Positions 16,998 to 26,961 of a stretch of 63,913 nt of DNA are shown piece by piece. Within the stretch, counting starts at the first letter, position 1. Every line of letters begins with the position of its first letter. A program made the translations under genes and the position numbers. The stretch spans positions 1-63,913 of the forward strand of contig JAEZFP010000049.1 in NCBI GenBank assembly GCA_023417475.1, written 5' to 3'. The notes beneath the pieces were generated by a model, which was not told the DNA's origin, made no database searches, and worked only from the letters and a program-made list of their open reading frames with translations. The stretch is from Bacillota bacterium. GTDB lineage: Bacteria; Bacillota; UBA4882; UBA8346.

Positions 16998-19900
16998 TTA
17001 CGCGGCCGGTTTGACCGCCGGAGCGGCCGCCGGTTTTTGGCAACCGCGGTAGACCGGATTGATCTCTTTTTTGGCCCGGATATACTCGATCAACGAATCG
17101 CGGATCGGCACGCCGGTATCCTTGACCTCCTTGCCTTGTTTCAAGGCGAGGTACATGTCGCCGCCGGAGAACATGAAGTCATTGGCGACCACCGTATAAA
17201 GCTTACTATTGTCAATCGGCTCGCCGTTCTCCAAGGTGATGGTGACGATCCGTTGCCCAAAGGGTTTGCTCAAATCGTAGGTGACAAACAAACCGGAGAG
17301 TTGCCCGAAATAACCGACCTTTTGGTTGTCGAGACCGTTTTCAACCGTCTCGCGAACCTGGGCCCCGGTCAATTTAGCGGTCACCAAGGTGTTGTCGAAC
17401 GGCATCACTTGATAGAGACCCCCTACGGTTAGATCGCCTTGCGGCAACGAAGTCCGCAAGCCGCCGCCGTTTTGGAAGCCGATCTGCGCGCCGGTGCGTT
17501 CCCGCATGATATCGCAGACCCATTCGCCCATGACCGACGGCGCTTTGGTATCATGATTGAGATCAAGCTTCGCCAGACCGATCTTCTCGGCGAGAATCGG
17601 TTGGATGCTGTCCAGGTATTTCGCCAGGATATCCTTGGTAGCCTGATCATCGGGCAAAGTGGTCGGCCGTAAGAACAGGTTATCCAAGGCCGCTTTGCTG
17701 CCGACCACTTTCGGACTGTTCTTCTCGACGATGAAGGTCAAGTGTCCCAAGGAACGGCCATTGTAATAAGCCATGACATAGGGAATTTTCCCGACTTGGC
17801 CAACGACCATCTCGTGCGAGTGTCCGGCTAAGATCCCGTCCAAGCCTTCCACTTTGACTAACTCGGCCGCTTCGCCGGTGATGTTGCCCGCTTTGTCGGC
17901 GGTCCCGCCCAAATGTCCTAAGGCGATCACGATATTGGCGCCGGCGGCCCGGACTTCTTTAACATAGGTTGGCAAAATTTCCACCGGATCCTTAAACTCG
18001 ACATTCGCCACGTTGTCCGGTTTGGTTTTCCATGCCGTTTCGGGGGTGGTCAACCCGATAAAGGCAATCTTTACGCCGTTCACTTCAAAGATTTGATATG
18101 GTTTAGTGTAACTTACCGGTTTTTGAGTCTTGCGGTCATAAATGTTGGCGGCGATAAACTTAAACCCGCCGATCGCCTCCCAATCGCCGGTCCGTTGGAT
18201 GCCCCAGTCATATTCATGATTGCCGATTGCGGAAACGGCCACCCCGGCTTCTTTCAGACAAGCGGCGACCGGTTTGCCGTAAAGCAGGTTGGACTCGGCG
18301 CTGCCTTGGAACAGGTCTCCGGCGCTGACTAAAATGGTGCCGTTCGGATTGGCGGCGCGTTGTTTTTTCACTTCGCCGACCAGCTTCACGATCCCGATAT
18401 TTTTACCGGCCGGGAGCAACGAACCATGGAAGTCGGTAATATCCAACACATCAATGATCCGGTAATTCAAAACGCCGCTATTGCAAAGTTCGTAAACATT
18501 GAGGGATTTGACATTTGGCGTCCGGCCATCCGCCGCCATCGGAATCGTAATGACGCCGGCGCGGACTTTGTTGTAAATCTCGTCTTTTAACGGATGGTTC
18601 AAGTCCACGCCAGTAATCTTCCAGTTGTTATCCAACTTCGGCGCAACGGTTCCCATCTTTTGAACGTAGTCGACGATCAGATCGCGCAATCGGCCTTTGT
18701 CGCCCAGCGCTTCGTAGGAATCGTAAACTTTGTCGGCTTCGTTGAAGATTTTATCCTTCACCATATTGCCGTAGCGGTAATTGTTCACCGCTAAGGTGAA
18801 GGTCTGCGTATCGGTGACCGGTTTGCCTTTGAAGGTCAGATTTTCGATCCGTTTGCCAACCGGTGCGGCGATATTGATCTCGTAGTTGACGCCGGCGAAC
18901 AGATCATAATTGTAACCCCGGATATTGGGGTTGAAGCTGACGGTGACGTCGCCCGGTTTGGCCTCGTTGTAATACTGAGCGGACCATTCCATATAGGTTT
19001 TTAATTGCTTTCCGGTAACTTTGACGGTGATCAGGGTATTGGTATATTTGTAGATATTGGCGACATCCTTCTTTTTGAAGTCGCCTTTGGTCAGATTGGA
19101 GGTATTGCTGAAAAGCGCCGCGGCGGAAATGTCCGCTTTGGTGTAGTAAAGCTGCACTTCGTTGATGAAGTCCATCAAGGCGGTATCTTGAACTTGCGCC
19201 GTCGGGATGCCCGGTAAAAGCTCCAAACTCGGCAAATAGTCGCCGGCTACTTTACCGATGACCGTATTGACATCGGCTTCGGAGCGGTCGTGAACCCATT
19301 TGAACTTGGTCAACAGTTCCTGATCGGCGGCGACTTTGGTGGTGTCGATATTGCTGCCGGTTTTGGATTGGACGGTCCAAACGCCGTTCACTTTCGCCAC
19401 GGCCAAATCGATCCGGGACACTTTATTGCCGCTGACTTTCGGCTCGACCACCAATACGCCGTTAATCAGCTGGCTGGGGATATCCATATGGGCATGTCCA
19501 CAGACAATGGCGGTCAACTCCGGATTGGCGGCGGCCACGGCTTTAATTCCGGAACCTTCCATGCCGTATTCCGGATCGACTCCGATGTGCATGACGCCAA
19601 TCAACACATCGGCTTTGCCTTTCAACTCGGCAATGACCTTTTTGGTCTCAACGATCGGGTCGGTGAAGGTTAACCCCTTGAAGTTAGCCGGGGTACTGGC
19701 TTCGAACCGCGGCACCAACGGATTGGTGATCCCGATCACCGCCACCCGAACCCCGGCGACGTCGATGATCTTATACGGTTTGAGATAACGTTTGCCGTCC
19801 TCCCGATAGAGGTTGGCTGCGAGCACGGTCGCTTTCGAACCGTTGACGCAACGGTTGAAGAAGTCCATTCCAAAATTGAACTCGTGATTGCCCGGGGTCC

Positions 19901-20246
19901 AGGTATCGTAATGAAGCTCATTGAGGGCTTGGATCATGGGGTGGACTTTTTCATCGTTGAACAACTCCGCCATATTGTCTTGGACGGTATCGCCGTTGTC
20001 CACCAGGATGGTATGGGGGTTTTCGGCGCGCACCTGTTTGACGACAGTGGCGACTTTGGCCAGCCCGGACCCGGGATCTTCGGTATCGATGGCGTAGTCC
20101 CATGGATAGAGCCGGCCATGGAGATCACTGGTCCCTAAAATCGTAATCTTGACTTGGTTTTCCGCTTGGACCGCCGTAAAGCTAAACAAGGCCAAAAGCA
20201 CGACTAAACCTAACAACAGAACGTAAGCTTTTTTCGCTTGGAACAT
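16998..20246 (-). CDS. tandem two-module 5'-nucleotidase/cyclic phosphodiesterase, secreted
   Basis: 1082 aa from the ATG at 20246 (GGAGG 7 nt upstream; the frame extends to 20327). The signal peptide ends near AVQA. Two full modules follow. Module 1 has GTSDLHGR, DNGDTVQDN, GNHEFNFG and GHAHMDIP, then a 5'-nucleotidase C-terminal domain. Module 2, from about residue 590, has DITDFHGSL, SAGDLFQGS, GNHEYDWG and GHSHEMVV, then a second C-terminal domain ending in a Pro/Ala tail. Both sets of metal ligands are intact. It should hydrolyse extracytoplasmic nucleotides; standard family members carry one module (about 500-650 aa). Confidence 0.9.
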   Translation of the reverse strand: MFQAKKAYVLLLGLVVLLALFSFTAVQAENQVKITILGTSDLHGRLYPWDYAIDTEDPGSGLAKVATVVKQVRAENPHTILVDNGDTVQDNMAELFNDEKVHPMIQALNELHYDTWTPGNHEFNFGMDFFNRCVNGSKATVLAANLYREDGKRYLKPYKIIDVAGVRVAVIGITNPLVPRFEASTPANFKGLTFTDPIVETKKVIAELKGKADVLIGVMHIGVDPEYGMEGSGIKAVAAANPELTAIVCGHAHMDIPSQLINGVLVVEPKVSGNKVSRIDLAVAKVNGVWTVQSKTGSNIDTTKVAADQELLTKFKWVHDRSEADVNTVIGKVAGDYLPSLELLPGIPTAQVQDTALMDFINEVQLYYTKADISAAALFSNTSNLTKGDFKKKDVANIYKYTNTLITVKVTGKQLKTYMEWSAQYYNEAKPGDVTVSFNPNIRGYNYDLFAGVNYEINIAAPVGKRIENLTFKGKPVTDTQTFTLAVNNYRYGNMVKDKIFNEADKVYDSYEALGDKGRLRDLIVDYVQKMGTVAPKLDNNWKITGVDLNHPLKDEIYNKVRAGVITIPMAADGRTPNVKSLNVYELCNSGVLNYRIIDVLDITDFHGSLLPAGKNIGIVKLVGEVKKQRAANPNGTILVSAGDLFQGSAESNLLYGKPVAACLKEAGVAVSAIGNHEYDWGIQRTGDWEAIGGFKFIAANIYDRKTQKPVSYTKPYQIFEVNGVKIAFIGLTTPETAWKTKPDNVANVEFKDPVEILPTYVKEVRAAGANIVIALGHLGGTADKAGNITGEAAELVKVEGLDGILAGHSHEMVVGQVGKIPYVMAYYNGRSLGHLTFIVEKNSPKVVGSKAALDNLFLRPTTLPDDQATKDILAKYLDSIQPILAEKIGLAKLDLNHDTKAPSVMGEWVCDIMRERTGAQIGFQNGGGLRTSLPQGDLTVGGLYQVMPFDNTLVTAKLTGAQVRETVENGLDNQKVGYFGQLSGLFVTYDLSKPFGQRIVTITLENGEPIDNSKLYTVVANDFMFSGGDMYLALKQGKEVKDTGVPIRDSLIEYIRAKKEINPVYRGCQKPAAAPAVKPAA

Positions 20247-20499
20247 TAAAACACCTCCGATTTTCTTCATCGCAAGCATATAATTCGCTGAAGCGCTGGG
20301 TTTACCTTCCACAATTACTGTTAACAAGAAATTTTTAACAAATGCCTAACGCATTTTTCACAGCGATGGCAAACCACCTGTCACATGTTGGCGGGGAACC
20401 TGCGAGCAATTATTGGAAAGAGTTGGTGTTTGGGGCGAGCATGATTGGGGGGTGCGTTTGGCATGCTAAACGCAGAAACGGTGTTCGTAAAGGTGCAAC

Positions 20500-21090
20500 A
20501 TGCAAAAACAATGGCTCACACAGTTTTCCGCCTATCAAAGCCAGCTTGATGACGCTGCCTACCTGCAGTCCCGGATCGTCTTCAGCTGCGCTCCGACCAT
20601 TGCCGCGCTCAAACCGGCCACATTGCTTAACTTCGGCCAAACCGGCCGCGATCTGAACCGTTTATGGGGGACGCACCGGCTGGAGTTCCCGCGCCGTTTG
20701 GGTCGAAGCCTGGGATTGACCGGTTATGAACTGCGCCGTCAGTCCGGCGCGACATTGGTGCTTTTCTTTAACCGTTTCGCGCTCGCCGCCACGCTCTACA
20801 ACCCGGAGAACCGAGTGTATCTGGAAAACCTCGGTTATCCGGTACGGTTTGGCATCAACAGTTGCCTGACCTACTTGAAACATCGTTTGAAACGTTGCTT
20901 TCCGCATGAAATCGGAATCTTTTTAGGGATCCCCGCCGCCGATGTCACCGGCTTCATTGAAAATCAAGGCCGTAACTTCATCTTTAACGGGTATTGGAAA
21001 GTCTATCAAGCGCCGGAGCGAGCGCAAGCGCTTTTTGCCCGGTTTGACCAGGCTCGGTTGGAGATGATCCACGCCATCCTACGAAAGTAA
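20500..21090 (+). CDS. DUF3793 family protein
   Basis: 196 aa. The segment HEIGIFLGIPAADVTGFIENQG and the later GYWKVYQ are what I recognise of DUF3793, a family of unknown function common in anaerobic Firmicutes. No signal peptide or membrane segment. AAAGGTG precedes the ATG. It stands alone between divergent and convergent neighbours; I assign no function. Confidence 0.78.
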   Translation: MQKQWLTQFSAYQSQLDDAAYLQSRIVFSCAPTIAALKPATLLNFGQTGRDLNRLWGTHRLEFPRRLGRSLGLTGYELRRQSGATLVLFFNRFALAATLYNPENRVYLENLGYPVRFGINSCLTYLKHRLKRCFPHEIGIFLGIPAADVTGFIENQGRNFIFNGYWKVYQAPERAQALFARFDQARLEMIHAILRK

Positions 21091-21125
21091 TTTCGACTGC
21101 CTATGTCGTTAGCTGGGTGGACGAC

Positions 21126-22043
21126 TTAATAACTCTGCTCCAACGTCCGGATCATTCGCCATAACAGATCATTAACCGGGGTGGCGACTCCATATTGGCG
21201 TCCTAAAGCCGTCACAGTCCCGGCAAAGCTCTCCACCTCCGTCTTCCGCCCGGCCTCCACATCCTGAAGCATCGAGGTTTTTCCTTCCGGCGCCAAGGTC
21301 GCAATGATTTTGAGATATTGGTCGATATCGGCGGCGGTCAGATTGATCCCGGCGCGCTCCGCCAGGGATAACACTTCCCCGGAAGCCAACTCCAATAGTT
21401 GGCGGGCTTCCCCCACTGTTTGAAAGACCCCGTACGGTGCTTTTAAGACGGCGGAGATTTGATTGACCCCGACGTTCATCATAAACTTCCACCAGAGTTC
21501 GTGCAGAATATCCTCAGGCACCTCGTAGGGGACGCCAACCCGGTCGAAAAACTCCCGGACCATCCGGACTTTGGATGAATCGTTCCCTTGCCCCGGTTCG
21601 CCAAAGACGATCTTCCCCAACCGCGAGTAACGGGTCTGCGTTCCCAACCGGACGGCGTCGGTCCCAACCACGAAAGAATAGAGCAACTTTTCCAGACCGT
21701 AGGCCGCGCCAACCGTTTCTTCACTGGTGATCCCGTTTAATAAGGAAAGGATGATCGTCTCCTGGCCGACGCAGTGGCGCAACGCTTCGATACTTGCGGC
21801 CAAGTGATGTTGCTTGACGGCGATCAGGATTAGGTCGGCGGGTTCGGTAGCCGCTTGGGGCGTTACAAACCGGAACGGATAGACCGTGCCGTTGACGGCC
21901 ACGCCTTCCCGGCGATACCGTTCCACCCGTTCCGGATCGGCAATGACGGTCAGCGCCCCCGGATCCGACTGCTGAATTTGGCCGGCGTAAGCGCTTCCCA
22001 CCGCGCCCAGACCGGAAAGATACACTTTCTTAATGGCAACCAT
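21126..22043 (-). CDS. ketopantoate reductase-like protein (ApbA/PanE family)
   Basis: 305 aa from the ATG at 22043, which has GAGGGG about 8 nt upstream (frame extends to 22079). The N-terminal Rossmann motif GLGAVGSAYAG binds NADP(H). The central LLNGITSEE and ELWWKFMMNVGVNQISA carry the conserved Lys and Asn of the family, and the all-alpha C-terminal domain is complete. PanE reduces 2-dehydropantoate to pantoate, but family members often act on other 2-oxoacids and no panBC genes are near. Monocistronic. Confidence 0.8.
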   Translation of the reverse strand: MVAIKKVYLSGLGAVGSAYAGQIQQSDPGALTVIADPERVERYRREGVAVNGTVYPFRFVTPQAATEPADLILIAVKQHHLAASIEALRHCVGQETIILSLLNGITSEETVGAAYGLEKLLYSFVVGTDAVRLGTQTRYSRLGKIVFGEPGQGNDSSKVRMVREFFDRVGVPYEVPEDILHELWWKFMMNVGVNQISAVLKAPYGVFQTVGEARQLLELASGEVLSLAERAGINLTAADIDQYLKIIATLAPEGKTSMLQDVEAGRKTEVESFAGTVTALGRQYGVATPVNDLLWRMIRTLEQSY

Positions 22044-22359
22044 CGTAGCGACCCCTCTCAAACTTAAACTTATGTTCAAGAAAAATATGTCGCGCCACCC
22101 GGCTTATTTGCTTAATTCGCTTGTGCGAACAGCGACCGGCAGCCAACGTGGACGACTACTGACTCTATTTTACCAAAAAACCGGCTCTACCCCAATCGTC
22201 GCAAGCAATTTTGATGAAATGTTTTCAAAACGAAGATGCGGCTATACAACCACCAATTTATTGTGGTAGGATACAAATAGAACAAGCGTCAGAACGTGTG
22301 TTGACAAAACCGGGCACCGGGCACCGGACATTCAGCTCACGATATCAGAGGCAACGAAG

Positions 22360-24471
22360 ATGATTTATTTTGCTTTCATTTCATCCTGGGCAGTGTTGAT
22401 CTACCTTTTTCTGGGCTTTTATGTATTTTACAATGCTCCCAAAGCCCGGTTAAACCGTCTCTTTTTGCTATGGGCGCTCGGAATGGCGGAATACTCCTTC
22501 TGCTTTACCTTTTTGTACCTCAGCGCCACCTCCCAAAGTTATCAGTTCTGGTATAAGTTGGCGGTTCCCGGCTGGACCGTTCATATCAGTCTGGTGTTGC
22601 ATATGGTTTTGTTGCTCACCCATCGCACCTTGAAACTTCCGTTGAAAAACGGCTGGTTGACGGCGCTGTATGCTCCGGGCGCGGTTGTTTTGTTATTCCG
22701 GTTGTATCTCAATGATTATCTCGCACCGATTGTCCCCAACGCATTTTCGATCTATTTCCTTTTTGAGGAGTTTTATATCTATAGTTTCTCTCTGGCCTGC
22801 CTGATTTTACTGTGGCAGTGGGGCCGCAAGACGCCGCTCGCCCAGGAACGGAAACAAGCCCGGATCTTGATCGGGGCCGGTTTTGTCACCTTCATTTTAT
22901 CCTTGATCGCCGACGTCCCCCCGCCCGGCTTTCATCTGGAAGCCGTACCCCCGTTTGGCCACTTGATTATTCTGATTTTAGCCTTCGCCCTGCTTTACGC
23001 CAGCATCGAATATCAGTTTCCAGGCTTGGTTTCATTAATCAAGCTGAAAACGGTGGTTAACAAAGTGACCGATCTGGTCTTTTTGGTGGATTGTCACGAC
23101 CGGATTGTCGATTATAACCAACGGGTTAATGAAAAATTGGGTTATTCCGGTCAGGAACTGATTGGACAACCAATTGACTCCGTATTAAAAGGCGACCTGC
23201 TGCCACCAGGGGTCCGTTGGAATCAAACCGAGTTGTGCCGCTGCGATGGCGGGAGCTATTGTGTTCGACGGTCCGGTTCCTTACTCCCCGTTAATCTGCA
23301 AACCGCGTTGATCAACGATCACAAGGGGAGCTCCGCCGGCGCGATTCTGCTTTGTCAGGACCGCACCGCCCTTGAAAGCCTGCAAGCCGAAATTGACGCC
23401 AGAATCCTCAAAGAAAATCAACTCCATTACCTTAGTTCCCACGATGCGGTGACCGGACTGTTCAATCGGAACTATTTCGAAATGAAGTTAGCGGAGTTAG
23501 ATAACCATCCGGAAGCGGCCGTCGGCATCATGATCTGTGATATTGACGGATTGAAGTTGGCCAACGATTCGTTAGGCCATAACGTCGGCGACCAGTTGTT
23601 AATCGCCTCGGCGCAGGCGATTCGGGGTGCTTTTGACCGGGATGAGATCGTCGCCCGGATCGGCGGCGACGAGTTTGCGGTGCTGATTCCCGCCGGTGAT
23701 AAAACCAGGCTAAAGAAGGCCTATCTTCAAATCCAGCAAGCGATCGAGGATTTCAATCAGTTCAACACGCCGTTGCATCTCAGCCTCTCCATCGGCTATA
23801 CCGTGGCCGACTCCACCCGGAAAATCATCGACCTCTTTAAAGAAGCCGATAATTACATGTATAAAGAGAAGCTCAATCATGTGCAAAGCGTCCGGAACGC
23901 GATGATCCAAGCGTTATTAAGCACGCTGGAAGCGCGGGACCTGATCACCGAGGCGCACACCCAACGCATCCAAAAGTTACTGGTTGAAGTGGGGCTTTAT
24001 TTGAATTTGACCGATTCGGCCATCACCAACCTGCGGTTGTTAGGGCAATTCCATGATATCGGCAAAGTCGGCATTCCCGACCGGATTCTCAAAAAACCCG
24101 GAACGCTCACCGCGACCGAAAAGAACACCATGCGCCAGCATAGCGATATTGGCTACCGGATTGCCAAATCGGTCCCGGATCTCCATCAAATTGCCGATCT
24201 GATCTTACGGCATCACGAACGTTGGGACGGGAACGGTTATCCCTTGGGCCTCCAAGGCGAGGCGATCCCGTTGGAATGCCGGATCTTGGCTGTGGTCGAC
24301 GCCTTTGATTCGATGACCAATCAACGCCCGTATCATCAAAGGATGACGCTTGAGGCCGCCGTTCAAGAATTGGAGCGGAATTCGGGTGCGCAGTTCGATC
24401 CGGAAATCGTCGCCGGATTTTTGGGTTTTCTCGCTGTTAAAGGACGGCGGGACCATCTGGTTGGCGGGTAA
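22360..24471 (+). CDS. membrane GGDEF and HD-GYP cyclic-di-GMP signalling protein
   Basis: 703 aa. N-terminal sensor with about seven membrane segments (residues 1-225, histidine-kinase-N style), a PAS domain at about 235-340, a GGDEF domain at about 345-505 with intact RIGGDEF, then HD-GYP with FHDIGKVGIPDRIL and HHERWDGNGYP. Both catalytic sets look intact, so it may both make and degrade c-di-GMP; which dominates cannot be read from sequence. It stands alone, with GAGG before the ATG. Confidence 0.92.
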   Translation: MIYFAFISSWAVLIYLFLGFYVFYNAPKARLNRLFLLWALGMAEYSFCFTFLYLSATSQSYQFWYKLAVPGWTVHISLVLHMVLLLTHRTLKLPLKNGWLTALYAPGAVVLLFRLYLNDYLAPIVPNAFSIYFLFEEFYIYSFSLACLILLWQWGRKTPLAQERKQARILIGAGFVTFILSLIADVPPPGFHLEAVPPFGHLIILILAFALLYASIEYQFPGLVSLIKLKTVVNKVTDLVFLVDCHDRIVDYNQRVNEKLGYSGQELIGQPIDSVLKGDLLPPGVRWNQTELCRCDGGSYCVRRSGSLLPVNLQTALINDHKGSSAGAILLCQDRTALESLQAEIDARILKENQLHYLSSHDAVTGLFNRNYFEMKLAELDNHPEAAVGIMICDIDGLKLANDSLGHNVGDQLLIASAQAIRGAFDRDEIVARIGGDEFAVLIPAGDKTRLKKAYLQIQQAIEDFNQFNTPLHLSLSIGYTVADSTRKIIDLFKEADNYMYKEKLNHVQSVRNAMIQALLSTLEARDLITEAHTQRIQKLLVEVGLYLNLTDSAITNLRLLGQFHDIGKVGIPDRILKKPGTLTATEKNTMRQHSDIGYRIAKSVPDLHQIADLILRHHERWDGNGYPLGLQGEAIPLECRILAVVDAFDSMTNQRPYHQRMTLEAAVQELERNSGAQFDPEIVAGFLGFLAVKGRRDHLVGG

Positions 24472-24508
24472 CCGCTGCACCGCGTTTTTTGGCGCCGGCA
24501 GTGTTTGG

Positions 24509-24919
24509 TCAACTTTTCGAATGATTCACCGCGATGGCGATTTTGGTCAATCCGCTTTGTTGGATGGCATCCAGCAACTCCACCACCTGCCCATGCCGGA
24601 CGCTGCGGTCGGCGTTAATAATTACGGCCAGCGACGGAACGGATTTTTGTTGGTTAAGCAAGCGCAGCACCGCTTCACCGGGGGAAGCGATCGCTTCTTT
24701 GTCATAGTATAATTGCCCGTCTTTGGTGATCGAGACCGTCACGACCTTGGGCAGCTGGTCCGGCACGCCCGAAGCCTTGGGCAGATTAACCGGAACGCTG
24801 TATTGATGGGTCATCGACAAGCTCGCCAACATGAAAAACACGAGCAGAAAAAACATGGTGTCGATCATGGGAATAATTTCGATCCGCGCTTTGCGCGCCG
24901 TATTTCTTGGCAGTTTCAT
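24509..24919 (-). CDS. exbD: ExbD/TolR-family energy transducer subunit
   Basis: 136 aa, one N-terminal membrane helix with the conserved Asp (MIDTMFFLLVFFML) followed by a periplasmic domain. With ExbB it uses proton motive force to drive TonB. It overlaps exbB by 4 nt (ATGA), so translation is coupled. Last gene of tonB-exbB-exbD, serving the TonB-dependent receptor at 34.3-36.5 kb. Confidence 0.9.
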   Translation of the reverse strand: MKLPRNTARKARIEIIPMIDTMFFLLVFFMLASLSMTHQYSVPVNLPKASGVPDQLPKVVTVSITKDGQLYYDKEAIASPGEAVLRLLNQQKSVPSLAVIINADRSVRHGQVVELLDAIQQSGLTKIAIAVNHSKS

Positions 24920-25518
24920 CCCGCTCGCTCCTGTACCGTTTCATGAAGTGACAGTTCCAGCCGGGTCGCGTATTGCTCGATCGTTTCCGTTTCCCGCTCG
25001 ACGCACCGTAAAAAAAAGTTGTACGGGATCAGGGTAATTACGGCTACGGAAATTCCACTGGCGGTGGCGATCAAAGCCTCCGCCACTCCGCCGGTCACTG
25101 CGTGCGGTTGGCTTGATCCGGCGACTGTCATGATCTGAAACGAGCCGATCATCCCGATGATCGTTCCTAACAATCCTAACAAGGGTGAAAGCGTGATGAT
25201 GGTTTCCAGCGCGGTTAAGCCCCGTTTCATCCCCGACACTTCCGCTAAACCGGCAATTTCCATGGCCTTGGCGGGGTTACGGCGATAACCCAAACCAACT
25301 TTTAATACGTTGACTACCGGTAAATTACTCCCGTCGGCTTTGGCGAACGCTTCCTCATGCCGTCCTTGATCAGCCAGGTTCAGAACCGCTTCGGCCAGTT
25401 GATGGCGGCCGATCCGGCGAAAAAAAAGCAACCGTTCCACAATGATGGTCACGGCCACCAGCGAACAGACCGCCAGCGGCATCATAACCCAGCCTCCTTT
25501 AATTAGCACCTCGAACAT
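24916..25518 (-). CDS. exbB: ExbB/TolQ/MotA-family proton channel
   Basis: 200 aa with three membrane segments: near residues 10-30, and two around 105-125 and 145-170, with LLGLLGTIIGMIGSF and the Ala-rich VAEALIATASGISVAV typical of MotA/TolQ/ExbB channels. Inner-membrane proton channel for TonB energisation. About 200 bp separate it from tonB; that gap holds a small GC-rich hairpin and no gene. Confidence 0.9.
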   Translation of the reverse strand: MFEVLIKGGWVMMPLAVCSLVAVTIIVERLLFFRRIGRHQLAEAVLNLADQGRHEEAFAKADGSNLPVVNVLKVGLGYRRNPAKAMEIAGLAEVSGMKRGLTALETIITLSPLLGLLGTIIGMIGSFQIMTVAGSSQPHAVTGGVAEALIATASGISVAVITLIPYNFFLRCVERETETIEQYATRLELSLHETVQERAG

Positions 25519-25722
25519 TCCGTCTCATCCTCTCGATCATATTCTACGAAGCCAATTGCGATCCATTTGTCCTTTCAAAGGCTAACCGCCATGCGTTGTC
25601 TCCCACAAACGGCGCGGTGGACTGCAACACCTTGCGGGTTCCCCTTTAAGGGGCGAGGGGTCGCACTAAGACCTGCGTTTTCTGCTTTCGCTTGCCCCCG
25701 GCGCTCCGGGGTGGCGGACGAC

Positions 25723-26595
25723 TTACGGGTCGGTTAGCCGGAACCGGACCCGGACATCATGAAAGCTGGCAACGGGATTCCCGTTTTGGGTCGCCGGGGC
25801 GAACCGCCACTTTTTGACCGCTTGAAGCACCGCTTCATCCAGCAATTGATAACCGCTGCTCTCCCGGATGGTCACAGTGGCGGCAACGCCACGGCGGTCA
25901 ACCAGCACCCGCACCATGACCGTACCTTCCCACCCTGCCTGCCGGGCTGCGACCGGATAACGCGGCGCTGAACCGCGCAGCATCTTGACGGCGTTCCCGC
26001 CGGTTCCGCCGTCGCCAACTGCGGCCGTTTCACCCGCTCCTGACTGTCCGGACGCAACGCTGCCAATTGCGCCGTTGGGATCACCCGTCAGTAGCGGCGG
26101 TTTGGTTGAGCCGGCCGAACCGCCGGCACCGGCGGCCGGGACGGTCAAAACCGGTTCGGTGGCGGCTCCGGTTAAAACCGGAGGAAACGATGATTCGACC
26201 GTTGCCACAGTCTCCGGCGCGGTTGACGCCGGATGATTGACGGTCGGCTCGAGCGGCGGCTCCACCGAATCGGCCACCTTTTGACGGACGGATTCGGTTG
26301 GGCCTTCATCACGCGCAACCGTTTGCCGGATGGGCGGCGGCCCGGTTGCCGCGCGGCCGGATTCGGGATTGAGGTTACCCAGATCACCCGTACTTAACAG
26401 CTTTGAAGGCATGATCGCCACCAACACCGGGGGAACCGGGGCCGGTGGCGGCGCCTCAACGGTCAACCGGCCGAAGGCGGGCGCTATGCATAATAACAGA
26501 TGGAGAACTAACGAAACGCCAATTGCAATCCGTTCATTACGGTTGCCGATTGCCGCCGTTCCGTTTCCCTTGATTCGACTCGTTCGTTTCGCCAC
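25723..26595 (-). CDS. tonB: TonB-family energy transducer
   Basis: 290 aa. An N-terminal membrane anchor (about residues 25-45) is followed by a long Pro/Ala/Gly/Val/Thr-rich periplasmic spacer (to about 205) and the TonB C-terminal domain with RYPVAARQAGWEGTVMVRVLVD, SGYQLLDEAV and WRFAPATQNG. It couples inner-membrane energy to outer-membrane receptors and so is direct evidence for a diderm envelope. Start is GTG behind GGGAG. Confidence 0.92.
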   Translation of the reverse strand: MAKRTSRIKGNGTAAIGNRNERIAIGVSLVLHLLLCIAPAFGRLTVEAPPPAPVPPVLVAIMPSKLLSTGDLGNLNPESGRAATGPPPIRQTVARDEGPTESVRQKVADSVEPPLEPTVNHPASTAPETVATVESSFPPVLTGAATEPVLTVPAAGAGGSAGSTKPPLLTGDPNGAIGSVASGQSGAGETAAVGDGGTGGNAVKMLRGSAPRYPVAARQAGWEGTVMVRVLVDRRGVAATVTIRESSGYQLLDEAVLQAVKKWRFAPATQNGNPVASFHDVRVRFRLTDP

Positions 26596-26682
26596 ATCAG
26601 CGCTCCCTTCTCCGGATTAAATAAAAAAGGATTAATTCATAAATTTAGCGTTGGTTTCTTCATAATTATTGGGGAATGATCG

Positions 26683-26955
26683 ATTCCGATGGTTGAATTT
26701 TGAATTCCGGTACTTGAATCTTCAATTCAAGTGGTTGGATGTTGGATTCCGCTGCGCAAATCTTCCATTCCGGTGGTTAAATCTTGAATTTCAGTTCTCA
26801 AATGTTCTATTCCGGCGGTTAAATCTTAAATTTCAGTTCCCAAATGTTCTATTCCGTCGGTTAAATTTTACATTCAGGTCGCCAAAATATAAATTCCGGT
26901 TGGGAAATCTATATTTTCGGGTGTTGATTGTTCAATTTCGGTTGTTTGTTGTTCC
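26683..26955. repeat. degenerate 21-bp tandem array upstream of tonB
   Basis: Thirteen units of exactly 21 bp without any phase slip. Most begin ATTCCGG or ATTTCAG and carry TTAAATCTT or a similar AT-rich second half. Even and odd units alternate in part (the pairs at 26788 and 26830 match almost exactly, as do those at 26767 and 26809), suggesting duplication of 42-bp dimers. It ends 6 bp from the esterase stop and 87 bp before the tonB start, filling the intergenic space. The minus strand reads as I/L heptads broken by stops. Confidence 0.92.
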
Positions 26956-26961
26956 AAAATC

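Noticed and set aside
20328..20499. Riboswitch between the nucleotidase and DUF3793 genes
   Set aside because: I found no conserved core of a known riboswitch class there, only divergent promoter space.
25519..25722. Hidden gene between tonB and exbB
   Set aside because: No frame with a ribosome site; only a small GC-rich hairpin is seen.
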